Notes: generated by a model not told the origin, from the letters alone. A DNA stretch of 63,528 bases from DASPMP01 sp035758925 (GCA_035758925.1 DASTVV010000175.1:1-63528); one strand, 5' to 3'. Counted from the stretch's first letter, positions 51,135 through 60,249 are shown. Translations and numbers: made by a program.

Positions 51135-52796
51135 TTACTTCAGCGCCTGAGTGAGCACGACACCGTCCAGCTTCTCCAGGGGCCGAACCCTGGTCATGGC
51201 GGCAAGCGTCGGTGCCATGTCCACCGTGCGCGTGAACGTCGTGTAGGTGCCCGGCTTCACCCACGGTCCGTAGAAGATGATCGGGACGTTCGCGTCCTGG
51301 TCGTACGGCGTGCCGTGCGTCGCCGGAATGCTGCCCCAGTAGCTGTACCGGGTCAGCGTCATCACGAGCTCGACGTCGGACGTCGGGGGCATCTGATGCG
51401 TCCAGCGTCTTGCCACGGGATCGGTGGCGAAATCCGCCTTTCGCAGCGCCGCCGGGCGATCCACACGAGCCACCCCCGGCACCGCCTTGGCGGCGGCCGT
51501 GAACGCATTCAGCAGCGAATCCGCGTTCACGTTGCCCTGCTTGAGCGCGGCGCGATCGAGCGCGACGGTCTCACCGTCGTAGATGAACGCCATGGTATCG
51601 GCGCCGGCGGCGCGCAGGCCGGCACGAATCTCAGTCACCTGAGGGCGAAGTGTCACGCGAAGTCCCTGATCGCCCGTCGCCTGGCCCCGGGCGCGAGCCA
51701 GCTCGGGAATGGGCGAGACGCCATGGTCCCCCGTGAGCGCGATCGCGATCGTGCTCGAGTCGCGCAGCTTGTAGAGCGAATCCAGGAACCAGCCGAGGGT
51801 CTCGTCGAGCCGCATCTCGTTCTCGTGAGCTTCGCGGGAGTCCGGACCCCACGCATGGCCGACGTAGTCGGTGGCCGAGAACGAGACGGCCAGAATGTCC
51901 GTCTGCGGGCCGCGGCCCAGGTCCATCTGACGCAGACCCTCCAGCGCGAACAGTGCCGTGATGGAATCCATCGTCGGCGTCGTGGCGACGTACTGCGAGG
52001 CGGCAAGCGTGTCTGCCGGGAACGGGTGCGGGAACATGAAGTCGCGGCCACCCTTCTCGAAGGGCACGGAGTCCGGCTCGCTGTACGTCGCGGCCTGGCG
52101 CGACAAACGCCACTCCTTGCCGGCGTATCCCTGGGCGATTCGCCTTGCGTTGAACTCACGCACCCAGGTGGGCAGCGTGTCGCGATAGTACGTGCTGGTC
52201 GTGAACGAGCCGTTGCCGGAGAACCAGTAGATGTTCTCCTTCGCGCGACCGATGGGCAGGATTGCCCCCCGATCCTTCTTCGAGACCGAGAGCGCGCGCG
52301 TCCGCGCGTCCTTGGCCTTCAGCCAGTCGAAGAGCGTAGTTCCCTGAAACCGTAAGGGCGACGCGCCAACCTCGTTTGGGAGCCCATCGATGAGCGAGAA
52401 GTTCGGGTCGACGACGCCGACCGAATTCGACGTGATGCCAGTGCTTCGCGGAAAACGGCCCGACATCGTGCTGGCGTGTCCCGGAGCCGTCTCGGTGATG
52501 GCGTGATCCTGGAACCCATTGGTGAACCAGGCGCCGCGCATGAGCCGCGCGTAGCCGTACCGAAGGTCGCTGCGGTAGCGAGCGAGCATGTCGCCGCGAA
52601 GCTGGTCCACCGTGATGAACACGATGAGCTTCGGCGTGGTCACGCCTTGCTGTAGGGGAGTACCCTCCGCCGATGCAGTGGCTTTCATGCAGCCGAGTAC
52701 CGCGACCGCGCCGGCCACGACCGCCGAGAGGGTCAACAGGTGTCGCCGGGACCGAAGACGGCCACGCGTGAAGCCGGGGAAGGAACGGAGCAGCAT
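51135..52796 (-). CDS. PafA-like alkaline phosphatase / phosphodiesterase
   Basis: A 553-residue exported metal-dependent hydrolase. A basic leader and helix end at VLGC (Cys36, possible lipoprotein). Core residues are VFITVDQLRGDML (Asp), ITETAPGHASTMSG (Thr nucleophile), SATDYVGHAWGPDS (Asp and His), LTGDHGVSP (Asp-His) and ATHGTPYDQD (His). This is the PafA-type phosphate monoesterase pattern. The ATG at 52796 gives the signal peptide. It is the first gene of the HMG-CoA reductase operon, which suggests that it dephosphorylates an intermediate or export product (inference). Confidence 0.88.
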   Translation of the reverse strand: MLLRSFPGFTRGRLRSRRHLLTLSAVVAGAVAVLGCMKATASAEGTPLQQGVTTPKLIVFITVDQLRGDMLARYRSDLRYGYARLMRGAWFTNGFQDHAITETAPGHASTMSGRFPRSTGITSNSVGVVDPNFSLIDGLPNEVGASPLRFQGTTLFDWLKAKDARTRALSVSKKDRGAILPIGRAKENIYWFSGNGSFTTSTYYRDTLPTWVREFNARRIAQGYAGKEWRLSRQAATYSEPDSVPFEKGGRDFMFPHPFPADTLAASQYVATTPTMDSITALFALEGLRQMDLGRGPQTDILAVSFSATDYVGHAWGPDSREAHENEMRLDETLGWFLDSLYKLRDSSTIAIALTGDHGVSPIPELARARGQATGDQGLRVTLRPQVTEIRAGLRAAGADTMAFIYDGETVALDRAALKQGNVNADSLLNAFTAAAKAVPGVARVDRPAALRKADFATDPVARRWTHQMPPTSDVELVMTLTRYSYWGSIPATHGTPYDQDANVPIIFYGPWVKPGTYTTFTRTVDMAPTLAAMTRVRPLEKLDGVVLTQALK

Positions 52797-52873
52797 GTGT
52801 TTGGAATGAGGGGTGACGCGGTGGGTCAACGGAAAATGACGGCTGCGCCTGCTCGCCGCCAACGGCTGTAAAG

Positions 52874-52903
52874 TTGGCGCGAGGCTGACACGGACAATAT
52901 TGT
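52874..52903 (+). promoter_or_regulatory. Possible promoter of the DUF4956 operon
   Basis: TTGGCG (52874-52879) and TATTGT (52898-52903) are separated by 18 bases in the 132-base divergent gap (52797-52928), 25 bases before the start codon. Each matches 4 of 6 consensus positions. Confidence 0.3.
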
Positions 52904-52928
52904 AGCGACAGACTCAACCGGAGCGTTG

Positions 52929-53975
52929 GTGGCGGATACGATAGAACACAAGGTGCCGTTGAAAGAAAACGTCGTGCTACGCGCCGCGATCTACTACGTG
53001 GCGCTGTTCTCCGTAGCCGCGCTGCTGTACCGCCTCCCGCAGGCCAAGGAGGTGCTCCACGGCTCGTTCGAGTCACTGTTCTCGGGCAGCGGGACCTTCG
53101 ACCTCGGCGCGACGAAGCCGAAGAATGCGCCGGCCATCGCGATCGACGCGATGACGCTGGGGCTCACTGTGGCTGCGTCGATGATCGGCGCCGCGCTGCT
53201 TGCGCTGCCGGTCGCCTGGATCTACGGGCTGACGCGCCAGAAACGCGGTTACCAGCAGTCCGTGGTCCAGACGCTGATGATCCTTCCTCCGTTGGTCGCC
53301 GGCGTCGTGGTGATGGTGAAATACTCCCTGGCGCTGGCATTCAGCCTGGCGGGCATCATCGCGGCGGTTCGGTTCCGCACGACGCTCGATGACAGCAAGG
53401 ACGCCGTGTACGTGTTCCTCGCGACTGCCGTCGGGCTGGCGGCCGCGGTGCACCTTCCCGTCGCGGCCGTGATCTCCGTCCTGTTCAACATCCTGATCCT
53501 GGCCCTCTGGTACACCGACTTCGGCAGGGCGGGCGCCTTCCAAGGGTCGCGCGCGATGCAGAAGCTCGACGAGATGGAGGACGCGCAGGAGCGCATGCGG
53601 CAGACCGGGACGTTCGTCGCCATGCTGGACAACGAGATCTTCGAGAACATGACGCCGGAGCAGCTGGACCTCACCGCCGACCGTGCGTGGCGGCGCAAGC
53701 GCCGGCTGCAAAAGGAGGACGTGGACGAAGAAGAGATGCAGCGCCGCGATGTGCTGCTCCGCGTGCGAACCTACAATCCGGACGACTCACGCATGGCGGT
53801 GGAGCAGGTGTTCGACGAGTTCCTCAAGAAGTGGCGGTTGGGCGGAGTCGTGCACGAGCAGGACGGCACGCACGTCGTGGAGTATGCCGTGCAGCTGAAG
53901 AAGACGGCGCGTTCCACCGAGTTGTTGGACGTCCTCCAGTCGAAGTCCCAGGTCATAGGAGCGGAGATCAAATGA
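52929..53975 (+). CDS. DUF4956 family membrane protein
   Basis: A 348-residue protein with about five helices in the first 200 residues (AAIYYVALFSVAALLYRL, LTVAASMIGAALLALPVAW, TLMILPPLVAGVVVMV, and others) and a signature loop SLAGIIAAVRFRTTLDDSKD. A cytoplasmic helical part follows (MQKLDEMEDAQERMR) and a C-terminal ferredoxin-like domain (RVRTYNPDDSRMAVEQVF). DUF4956 proteins are usually neighbours of VTC-type polyphosphate polymerases and CotH proteins. GGAG is 5 bases upstream of the GTG at 52929; a TTG at 52926 is less likely. The stop overlaps the next gene (ATGA). Confidence 0.87.
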   Translation: MADTIEHKVPLKENVVLRAAIYYVALFSVAALLYRLPQAKEVLHGSFESLFSGSGTFDLGATKPKNAPAIAIDAMTLGLTVAASMIGAALLALPVAWIYGLTRQKRGYQQSVVQTLMILPPLVAGVVVMVKYSLALAFSLAGIIAAVRFRTTLDDSKDAVYVFLATAVGLAAAVHLPVAAVISVLFNILILALWYTDFGRAGAFQGSRAMQKLDEMEDAQERMRQTGTFVAMLDNEIFENMTPEQLDLTADRAWRRKRRLQKEDVDEEEMQRRDVLLRVRTYNPDDSRMAVEQVFDEFLKKWRLGGVVHEQDGTHVVEYAVQLKKTARSTELLDVLQSKSQVIGAEIK

Positions 53976-55081
53976 CGATGTGCATCGATGGCGGTGCGCG
54001 GCGGCTGTTGCTGACCGGATTGGTCTGCACGTTGGTGGTCGCCCGGACGGGATCGGCGCAGGATCCACAGGGGCAGGCGACCAAGGCACCAAAGACGGCG
54101 AAAATCCCGAAGCCGTACACGTCGCCACCGATCTTCACGGCGACCAGTCTGGTCGAGTTCACGCTCACCGCACCATACAAGCAGCTCAAGAAGGACCGCT
54201 ACGGCACGACGGCGTATCGCCCGGCCGAGATCACCTACACGGGAGACAGCGGCGTGGTCCGCTTGCCCGTACGGGTGCGGACGCGCGGCATCTGGCGCCG
54301 GAAGAACTGCGACATCCCACCACTGCGCCTGAACTTCAACAAGGACTCCGTCAAGAAATCGCTGTTCCGTCATCTGGATGGTGCCCGACTCGTGATGCAT
54401 TGCCGCGACAACGACGAGTACGAGCAGTATGTGCTGCAGGAATTCCAGTTGTACCGGGTGCAGCGGCTGCTCACGCCAATGAGCATGGATGTCCGCATGG
54501 CGCGCGTCACCTACGTAGATGCCGAGAAGAAGGACACCCTGGCGACGCGCTACGGCTTTCTGCTCGAGAACGAAGCGGACTTCGGCGAGCGGATGGGCGG
54601 CAAGGTCGTGGACATCAAGGGTGCCACGAGCGATGATCTCGATGTCGGGGAAAGCGCGTTCTTCGGGGTCTGGGAGTACTTCATCGGCAACACGGACTTC
54701 TCCATTGCGGCACTCCACAACGTGGCGCTGCTCCAGCGGGACACGTCGTATTTCCCGGTTGCCTACGATTACGACTGGTCTGGCGCGGTGAACACCCGCT
54801 ACTCGGGTCCTCCGCCGCAGCTGGTCTCGCAGATCCAGCGCGTCACCGACCGGCTGATGCGGGGCTACTGCACACCGCCCGAGACCTTCGAGAAGGTCTT
54901 CGCGGCTTTCAAGGAAAAGAAGGACGCGATCTACGCGCTGTATCGCGACTCGGTCGCCGCTCCGATGAAGCCGCAGGTGGTGGACCGGACGCTCAAGTTC
55001 TTCGACGGGTTCTACGCGACGATCACCGACCCGCGCGACGCCAAGCGCAGGATCATGGAATCGTGTCTCGGCCGGTCCTAG
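53972..55081 (+). CDS. CotH-like exported protein
   Basis: A 369-residue exported protein. Signal peptide ends near TGSAQD. The body has LVEFTLTAPYKQLKKD, PVRVRTRGIWRRKNCDIPPL, a basic KKSLF segment, YGFLLENEADFGERMGG, ESAFFGVWEYFIGNTDFS and AYDYDWSGAVN. The order resembles the CotH spore-coat kinase fold, and a DUF4956-CotH pairing supports it, but the catalytic residues of CotH are not clear. The ATG overlaps the DUF4956 stop. No VTC-type gene lies between the two. Confidence 0.65.
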   Translation: MTMCIDGGARRLLLTGLVCTLVVARTGSAQDPQGQATKAPKTAKIPKPYTSPPIFTATSLVEFTLTAPYKQLKKDRYGTTAYRPAEITYTGDSGVVRLPVRVRTRGIWRRKNCDIPPLRLNFNKDSVKKSLFRHLDGARLVMHCRDNDEYEQYVLQEFQLYRVQRLLTPMSMDVRMARVTYVDAEKKDTLATRYGFLLENEADFGERMGGKVVDIKGATSDDLDVGESAFFGVWEYFIGNTDFSIAALHNVALLQRDTSYFPVAYDYDWSGAVNTRYSGPPPQLVSQIQRVTDRLMRGYCTPPETFEKVFAAFKEKKDAIYALYRDSVAAPMKPQVVDRTLKFFDGFYATITDPRDAKRRIMESCLGRS

Positions 55082-55956
55082 CGTTTGCTCTCACTCTCTC
55101 ACTCTCCGTCGCGACGCCGGCTCGCTCGCAGGCGGTTGATCCGGCGTACGCCGGCGCATGCGTCGCAAGGCTCCCCCGTGAAGCGTTCATCCGCGCCCCG
55201 GTTTTCCTCGCCGCGGAGACCGACTCGGCGAATCGTCCGATTCTTCGGGGCGGCGCCATGCTCGCGCTGGTTGCGGGGGACCGGATCCGAAAAGCATTCG
55301 GTTGGACGGGAGGCGAGAAAGAGCTCCCTGTCGGCGACTCGATTCAGGATTGGCGCCACACGCACAGCGGATTCCTGATCACTACGTCTCCGAGTGGTCG
55401 CTTCGCCTGGAGGCGGCTCACCGACGCCGCCGACACCGTATTGACCGCAGCGGACCGTGCGCTCGAGCATGCGCTGCTCGCGCTGGCCGATGAAGGTCAG
55501 CGCCTGTCCTGGCCAAATGACGCACGGTCCGACTCCCTGTCGTTCAAGCTGACTTTCACTCGCTCGCTGGTCCGAAAAGACCTCAGGATCGTTCCGCCAG
55601 AAGCCTATTATCCCGTGCCGGTCTTTTCTCTCATGACGCCATGGGAGCAACCGGCGGAGATGGTCGCGCCGCCTCGGATCTCGTATCCGCTGGCGCCTCG
55701 CAGGGATTTCAGGGAAGGCACCTTCATCATCGAGTACGTGGTTGATACCACGGGAGCGGTGGATATCAACTCCGTGCGAGACCGCTGGCCAGCGAACAAA
55801 CCGCGCCTGACTGGCGAGAGGGGGAAGTACTATGCCGACTTCGTTCAGGCGGTCAGGAACGGACTCCGGCACGCCCGATTCAGGCCTGAACTTGTCGGTG
55901 GATGCGCGGTTCGACAGCGCGTCGTCCAGTCCTTCAATTTCGCCCTGGCCCCTTGA
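55063..55956 (+). CDS. TonB C-terminal-like exported protein
   Basis: A 297-residue exported protein. Signal peptide PVLAFALTLSLSVATPARS, an unassigned middle, then a TonB-C-like end: SYPLAPRRDFREGTFIIEYV, DTTGAVDINSVRD and VRNGLRHARFRPELVGGCAV. Start is GTG, and the first 19 bases overlap the CotH-like gene, so the pair are probably translated together. It is convergent with the PPK1 fusion gene (26-base gap). The GlyCys pair before the last strand is shared with the TonB-C lipoprotein at 13.9 kb. Confidence 0.75.
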   Translation: MSRPVLAFALTLSLSVATPARSQAVDPAYAGACVARLPREAFIRAPVFLAAETDSANRPILRGGAMLALVAGDRIRKAFGWTGGEKELPVGDSIQDWRHTHSGFLITTSPSGRFAWRRLTDAADTVLTAADRALEHALLALADEGQRLSWPNDARSDSLSFKLTFTRSLVRKDLRIVPPEAYYPVPVFSLMTPWEQPAEMVAPPRISYPLAPRRDFREGTFIIEYVVDTTGAVDINSVRDRWPANKPRLTGERGKYYADFVQAVRNGLRHARFRPELVGGCAVRQRVVQSFNFALAP

Positions 55957-55982
55957 TCCCACGTGGGCGCCGAGCCCGTGCG

Positions 55983-58900
55983 CTACTCCGCCGCCTCCGC
56001 GAGCACCGCTTCCGCTACCAGCTGATCCTGAGCGGACGCGCCCGTTCCATGGCGCCGGAGGTACTCGCCCGCTGAGGTGAGCTCCCACGCCGTGGGGTCA
56101 TTGATGTAGGCGTCGAGCAGCGCGTCGAGCTGTGCTCGGCACGTGGCGTCGCGTACGGGGACCAGCAGCTCCACGCGTCGGCGCAGGTTGCGCGGCCGCA
56201 TGTCGGCGGACCCGATGTAGTACTCGTGCGCGCCGGCGTTTGCGAAGTGAAAGACGCGGGCGTGCTCGAGGAACCGGCCCAGCACGCTCACGACGCGGAT
56301 GTTGTGCGACACGCTGGTCATGCCCGGTCGCAGCGTGCACACGCCCCGCACCACGAGGTCGATCTGCACGCCGTCCTGGGACGCTCGGAATAACGCGCTC
56401 ACGACGTCGGGGTCCGAGAGGCCGTTGAGCTTCATCCGAATGTGAGCCAGCCGGCCGGCCCTGGCATGCATGGCCTCACGCTCGATTTTCGCCACGATCT
56501 CGGGCAGCAGCTGCTTTGGCGAGATGAGACAACCGCGCGTGAGCTGGTTCGGCGCCCGTGAGCTGCCCGTGAGCTCGTTGAAGAGGTCCTGAACGTCCGC
56601 GGTGAGATCCTCGTCCGCCGAAAGCAGAGACAGGTCCGTGTAGCGCCGCGCCGTCTGGACGTTGTAGTTCCCGGTGCCGACGTGGACGAAGCGGCGCAGT
56701 CGGTTGCCGTCGCGCCGCACTACCAGAGCCACCTTCGCGTGGTTCTTCACGCCCACCAGGCCGTGCACGACGCGGCCGCCTGCTTCCTCCAGCCGTCGGG
56801 CCCAACCGATGTTGCGCTCCTCGTCGAAGCGCGCCTTGAGCTCCACGAATGCGACGACGTCCTTGCCGTGCGACGCCGCGTCCACGAGCGCCGCGACGAT
56901 CGGCGATTGCTCGCCGGCCCGATACACGGTGAGCTTGATTGCCGTGACGAGTGGGTCGGTCGCCGCCTCGCGAAAGAACCGCACGACGGTGGTCTCGTAA
57001 TCGTCGAACGGATGGTGGAACAGTCGATCCCGCGCTTCCACGAGGCTCCAGATCGAGTGCTCGCGCGGCAGCGGGTCGCCGCCCCTGAATGCCGGGTACT
57101 CGAGACCCGCTCCGCCGGACAGCGGAAGCTGCGACAGCGCTCCGAGATCCAGCGGGCCGTCCACTTCGTACAGGTCGTCAGTGTCCAGGGCGGCGCCGCC
57201 GTGTTCCCGCCGCAGCTCGCGCAGCACGACGTCGCGCAGCACGGCGGGCATGGCGCGCTCCACTTCCACGCGAACCACGGGCTGCTCGAACCTGCGGCGG
57301 GACGCCTCCTCCACGGCATGAAGCAGGCTGGGCGCGCGATCCTCGTCGATCTCGAGGTCGGCGCCGCGCGTCACGCGGAACGCGTAGGCCTGCTCGACGA
57401 CCGACGACGGATACAGCAGGTCGAGATTGGCGCGCACGAGCTCTTCCATCGTGATCACGGCGCCGCGCATTCCCGGCACCGGCGTGAAGCGCGGTGCGTC
57501 GTCCGGCAGCTCCACCTGCGCGAAATGCGGCGCGGCGCCGGGCTGGTCGAGCAACACGACCGCGAGCGACAGCGAAAGGTGCCGCAGTCGCGGGAAGGGG
57601 TGTCCGGGGCTGAGCGTCATCGCGAGGGGCGTGAGCGCGGGCAGGAGCTCGTCCCGCATCGCGGCGCGCAGCTGGTCCCTGCGGCCCACGTCCAGCTCTG
57701 GCCACGTCACGATGCGCGCGCCATGCGGCGATGCCTCCTCCGCGCACGCGGCATAGCAGCGGTACTGTCGAGCGACGAGCGACTGCACATGGAGCGAGAT
57801 GAGGTCGAGCTGCTGGCGCGGCGTCAGCCCATCCGGTGTCCGCTCTTCGGCCTGCTCCAGGGCGGACCGCTTGAGTCCCGCGACGCGCACCATGAAGAAC
57901 TCGTCGAGGTTGTCCGCCACGATGGCGAGGAAGCGCAGCCGCTCGGCCAGCGGAGTACGTATGTCTTCCGCCAACGCCAGCACGCGCGACGTGAATTCCA
58001 GGATGCTGAGCTCGGAGTTCAGGAATCGCGGATCGCCGACCGCGGCCTCGCCTTCCGACGAAACGCCCATGGTTTCGCGACGCCAACCCGTAAGCTCCAC
58101 CGATCTGCGCGGGTCGATTCTCGAGCGCGCTCCTCCTCCCACTGCCGGCGGCGTCTTCACTTCCGTGAGCAGACCGGACCGCACCGCCACCGACAGCGCC
58201 GCGAGCGTGTCGGGATGCAGCTCTGGCGCGCGGTCCAGCGCTTCCATCGGGCCAAGCCACATCACGTCGCCGTGCTCTCTGGTCACCTCTGCGCTCATCG
58301 GCAGTTCGGCGGTCCAGACCTCCACCGTGGGCATCGGGCCGAGCGAGCTGAGTTTCCCCAGGAGACGCGTGTCCGTCCCGGGCTGACGACAACAGCGATC
58401 GAGCAGCGTCCGCGCGACGCCGACGCCGAATCCCTTCTCGAACGGCAGGAACAGCACGTCGCCGCGCTTGAACAACGCGACGTTCGGGCCGCGCGTGAGC
58501 ACGAGCGCGACGCCGGCATCGGACACTTTCGCTCGGCCCCGTTCCTCGCGCTCCATCCATTTGAGCAGCAGTTGCGCCCGCTCGCGTGTGCCGGCGACGA
58601 TGGGTCGGAGTCCCACCGTGTCCTGCAACGCGGCGCAGAAGCGGTCGAATACGTCCATTCGCCGCCGGCTGCACCGCACCGTCAGCTGGTGAAACGCGCG
58701 ACTCGATGTACCGCTGCGCACGTGGATACGATCGCAGTACACGTGCAGCCGCGGGCGGCCCAGCCAGTCGGGATCGCCAACGCGCTCCACGCGTTCCACC
58801 TGGAGCTCGAGCTTCGTCAGCAGCATGCGGAAATCGACCACGGCGGCGAGGCGACGCGCGGGCTCGGTGCCGGATTCGAGCGCCTGGCGTGGATCCGCAG

Positions 58901-59186
58901 AGTCGACCAGCGCCTCGAAGCGACGCCACGGCTCCGACGGATTCGCTGCGGCTCCGCCGGCCGTGTTGGCGACGAACACCGTGAGCAGCCGGCGATCGTC
59001 CGATCCGACGCGCAGGCGGCACGTGAGCCCGCGTCGCTGGAGCTGGTCGTCCTCGGTGTCCACGTACAAGTCGCGGTACAACACACGTCGAGCCGTCGAT
59101 TTCAGTCCGAGCGGCAATGGCTCTGACGCGAGTCGCTCGAGCTGCTCGGCGGAGACGACGTCGAAGCGGCGTTCGCGGGTTGTCAC
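55983..59186 (-). CDS. ppk1: CYTH / Nudix-like / polyphosphate kinase 1 fusion
   Basis: A 1067-residue three-part protein. Residues 1-215 are CYTH-like (YVDTEDDQLQRRGLTCRLR, RIHVRSGTSSRAFHQLTVRC), but the usual ExExK start is weak (RRFDV). Residues about 224-335 resemble a Nudix domain (ALVLTRGPNVALFKRGDVLF, VEVWTAELP, HPDTLAAL) without the catalytic Nudix box. Residues about 385-1045 are a full PPK1: FLNSELSILEFTSRVL, the autophosphorylated His816 in GVKNHAKVALVVRR, HVGTGNYN, RFLEHARVFHF (His975) and YIGSADMRPRNLRRRVE. The GTG start overlaps the Ycf48-like stop (GTGA). Normal PPK1 is about 690 residues; I know of no such fusion but cannot check. Confidence 0.88.
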   Translation of the reverse strand: MTTRERRFDVVSAEQLERLASEPLPLGLKSTARRVLYRDLYVDTEDDQLQRRGLTCRLRVGSDDRRLLTVFVANTAGGAAANPSEPWRRFEALVDSADPRQALESGTEPARRLAAVVDFRMLLTKLELQVERVERVGDPDWLGRPRLHVYCDRIHVRSGTSSRAFHQLTVRCSRRRMDVFDRFCAALQDTVGLRPIVAGTRERAQLLLKWMEREERGRAKVSDAGVALVLTRGPNVALFKRGDVLFLPFEKGFGVGVARTLLDRCCRQPGTDTRLLGKLSSLGPMPTVEVWTAELPMSAEVTREHGDVMWLGPMEALDRAPELHPDTLAALSVAVRSGLLTEVKTPPAVGGGARSRIDPRRSVELTGWRRETMGVSSEGEAAVGDPRFLNSELSILEFTSRVLALAEDIRTPLAERLRFLAIVADNLDEFFMVRVAGLKRSALEQAEERTPDGLTPRQQLDLISLHVQSLVARQYRCYAACAEEASPHGARIVTWPELDVGRRDQLRAAMRDELLPALTPLAMTLSPGHPFPRLRHLSLSLAVVLLDQPGAAPHFAQVELPDDAPRFTPVPGMRGAVITMEELVRANLDLLYPSSVVEQAYAFRVTRGADLEIDEDRAPSLLHAVEEASRRRFEQPVVRVEVERAMPAVLRDVVLRELRREHGGAALDTDDLYEVDGPLDLGALSQLPLSGGAGLEYPAFRGGDPLPREHSIWSLVEARDRLFHHPFDDYETTVVRFFREAATDPLVTAIKLTVYRAGEQSPIVAALVDAASHGKDVVAFVELKARFDEERNIGWARRLEEAGGRVVHGLVGVKNHAKVALVVRRDGNRLRRFVHVGTGNYNVQTARRYTDLSLLSADEDLTADVQDLFNELTGSSRAPNQLTRGCLISPKQLLPEIVAKIEREAMHARAGRLAHIRMKLNGLSDPDVVSALFRASQDGVQIDLVVRGVCTLRPGMTSVSHNIRVVSVLGRFLEHARVFHFANAGAHEYYIGSADMRPRNLRRRVELLVPVRDATCRAQLDALLDAYINDPTAWELTSAGEYLRRHGTGASAQDQLVAEAVLAEAAE

Positions 59187-60214
59187 GGAATGCTGTCGGT
59201 CCAGGCAATCCGGCCGCGCGGGCCTATTGCGATTCCGGCGCGGCCGCTGAAGCGCACCGAGTTCATCGCTGTGGTGTCGGTCCGCGTCCAGGTCTGGCCG
59301 CTGTCGCGCGAGACATATGTCCCGGCGAGTCCGACGGCGACGACGCGTGCGCCGCCGGCGAACGCGACACCAGAGAGGTAGGCGTCGGGAGGCTTGCTCG
59401 CGGGGACCCATGTGCGGCCGCCGTCGCGAGTGAGCGCCACGGTTTTCGCGGCCAGCCTGGGTTTGGTGTAATCGCCGCCGACCGCGATGCCATGCTGGGG
59501 GTCCGCGAAGGAAAGCGAAAAGATCCCGGACGCCGGTCCGTCGGCGTGCACCGGCGTGTCGGCCACCATCCATGTCCTGCCGAAGTCGGTCGAATGCATC
59601 ACCCGACCGCGGCCGCCGCCGCCGGTGCCGATCCACACGTGGCCACCAGGCAGGACGACGAGCGAGCTGCCACTGGCCGCGAACGCGGCCTCACCGGGAA
59701 GAACGGGAGGAAGCAGTTCGGGTGCGATGCGATTCCAGGAAGCGCCTCCGTCCGACGTCGTCAGGATGAAGAAGCGCCCATCCACCGGGTCGCTCAGCGC
59801 GATGCCCTTCTTCACATCCCAGAACGCGATGGCGTCGAGAAACACGCCCTTCTGATCGGTGGAGTACGCGAGGCTCCAGTGCCGTCCGGCGTCGCCAGTG
59901 GCGTAAATCTTCGCGAGGCCTTTCTCCGCCTCACCGGCGCTCGCTGTCAGCGCGGCACCTTCGTTGAACGCGTGAATGGCGCGGAAGTCGAGCGCCGAAG
60001 CACCAGGCACGGTATCCGCGAACCATGAGCGACCTCCATCGGTGGTGCGAAGCACGGTGCCACGCGTGCCGCTGGCCCAGGCAACCCGATTGCTTGCCAC
60101 GCTGAGCCCCCGCAGCTCGGCCTGCGTCGGGCTCGAGGCGTAAGTCCATTGTGCACCGGCAACCGTCGGCAGAATCGGCAGGAATAGAAACGCGAAAGCG
60201 CTGGACGTCCGCAC
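59183..60214 (-). CDS. Exported Ycf48-like beta-propeller protein
   Basis: A 343-residue exported protein. Signal peptide ends near VAGAQ. It has repeated BNR/Asp-box motifs (TTDGGRSW, TGDAGRHW, TSDGGASW, STDFGRTW, TRDGGRTW and SRDSGQTW), so it forms a beta-propeller of the Ycf48/HCF136 or sialidase-like fold without catalytic residues for either. The start is GTG with no clear ribosome site. It is translated together with the PPK1 fusion (GTGA overlap), a pairing that I cannot explain. Confidence 0.88.
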   Translation of the reverse strand: MRTSSAFAFLFLPILPTVAGAQWTYASSPTQAELRGLSVASNRVAWASGTRGTVLRTTDGGRSWFADTVPGASALDFRAIHAFNEGAALTASAGEAEKGLAKIYATGDAGRHWSLAYSTDQKGVFLDAIAFWDVKKGIALSDPVDGRFFILTTSDGGASWNRIAPELLPPVLPGEAAFAASGSSLVVLPGGHVWIGTGGGGRGRVMHSTDFGRTWMVADTPVHADGPASGIFSLSFADPQHGIAVGGDYTKPRLAAKTVALTRDGGRTWVPASKPPDAYLSGVAFAGGARVVAVGLAGTYVSRDSGQTWTRTDTTAMNSVRFSGRAGIAIGPRGRIAWTDSIP

Positions 60215-60249
60215 CTGGGAGGGGATAGGTAAGGAGGGTTAGCTTTGGC

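Noticed and set aside
56682..59126. 814-residue plus-strand open frame opposite the PPK1 fusion
   Set aside because: His/Arg-rich with no recognisable fold; produced by GC-rich codon bias of the real gene on the other strand.
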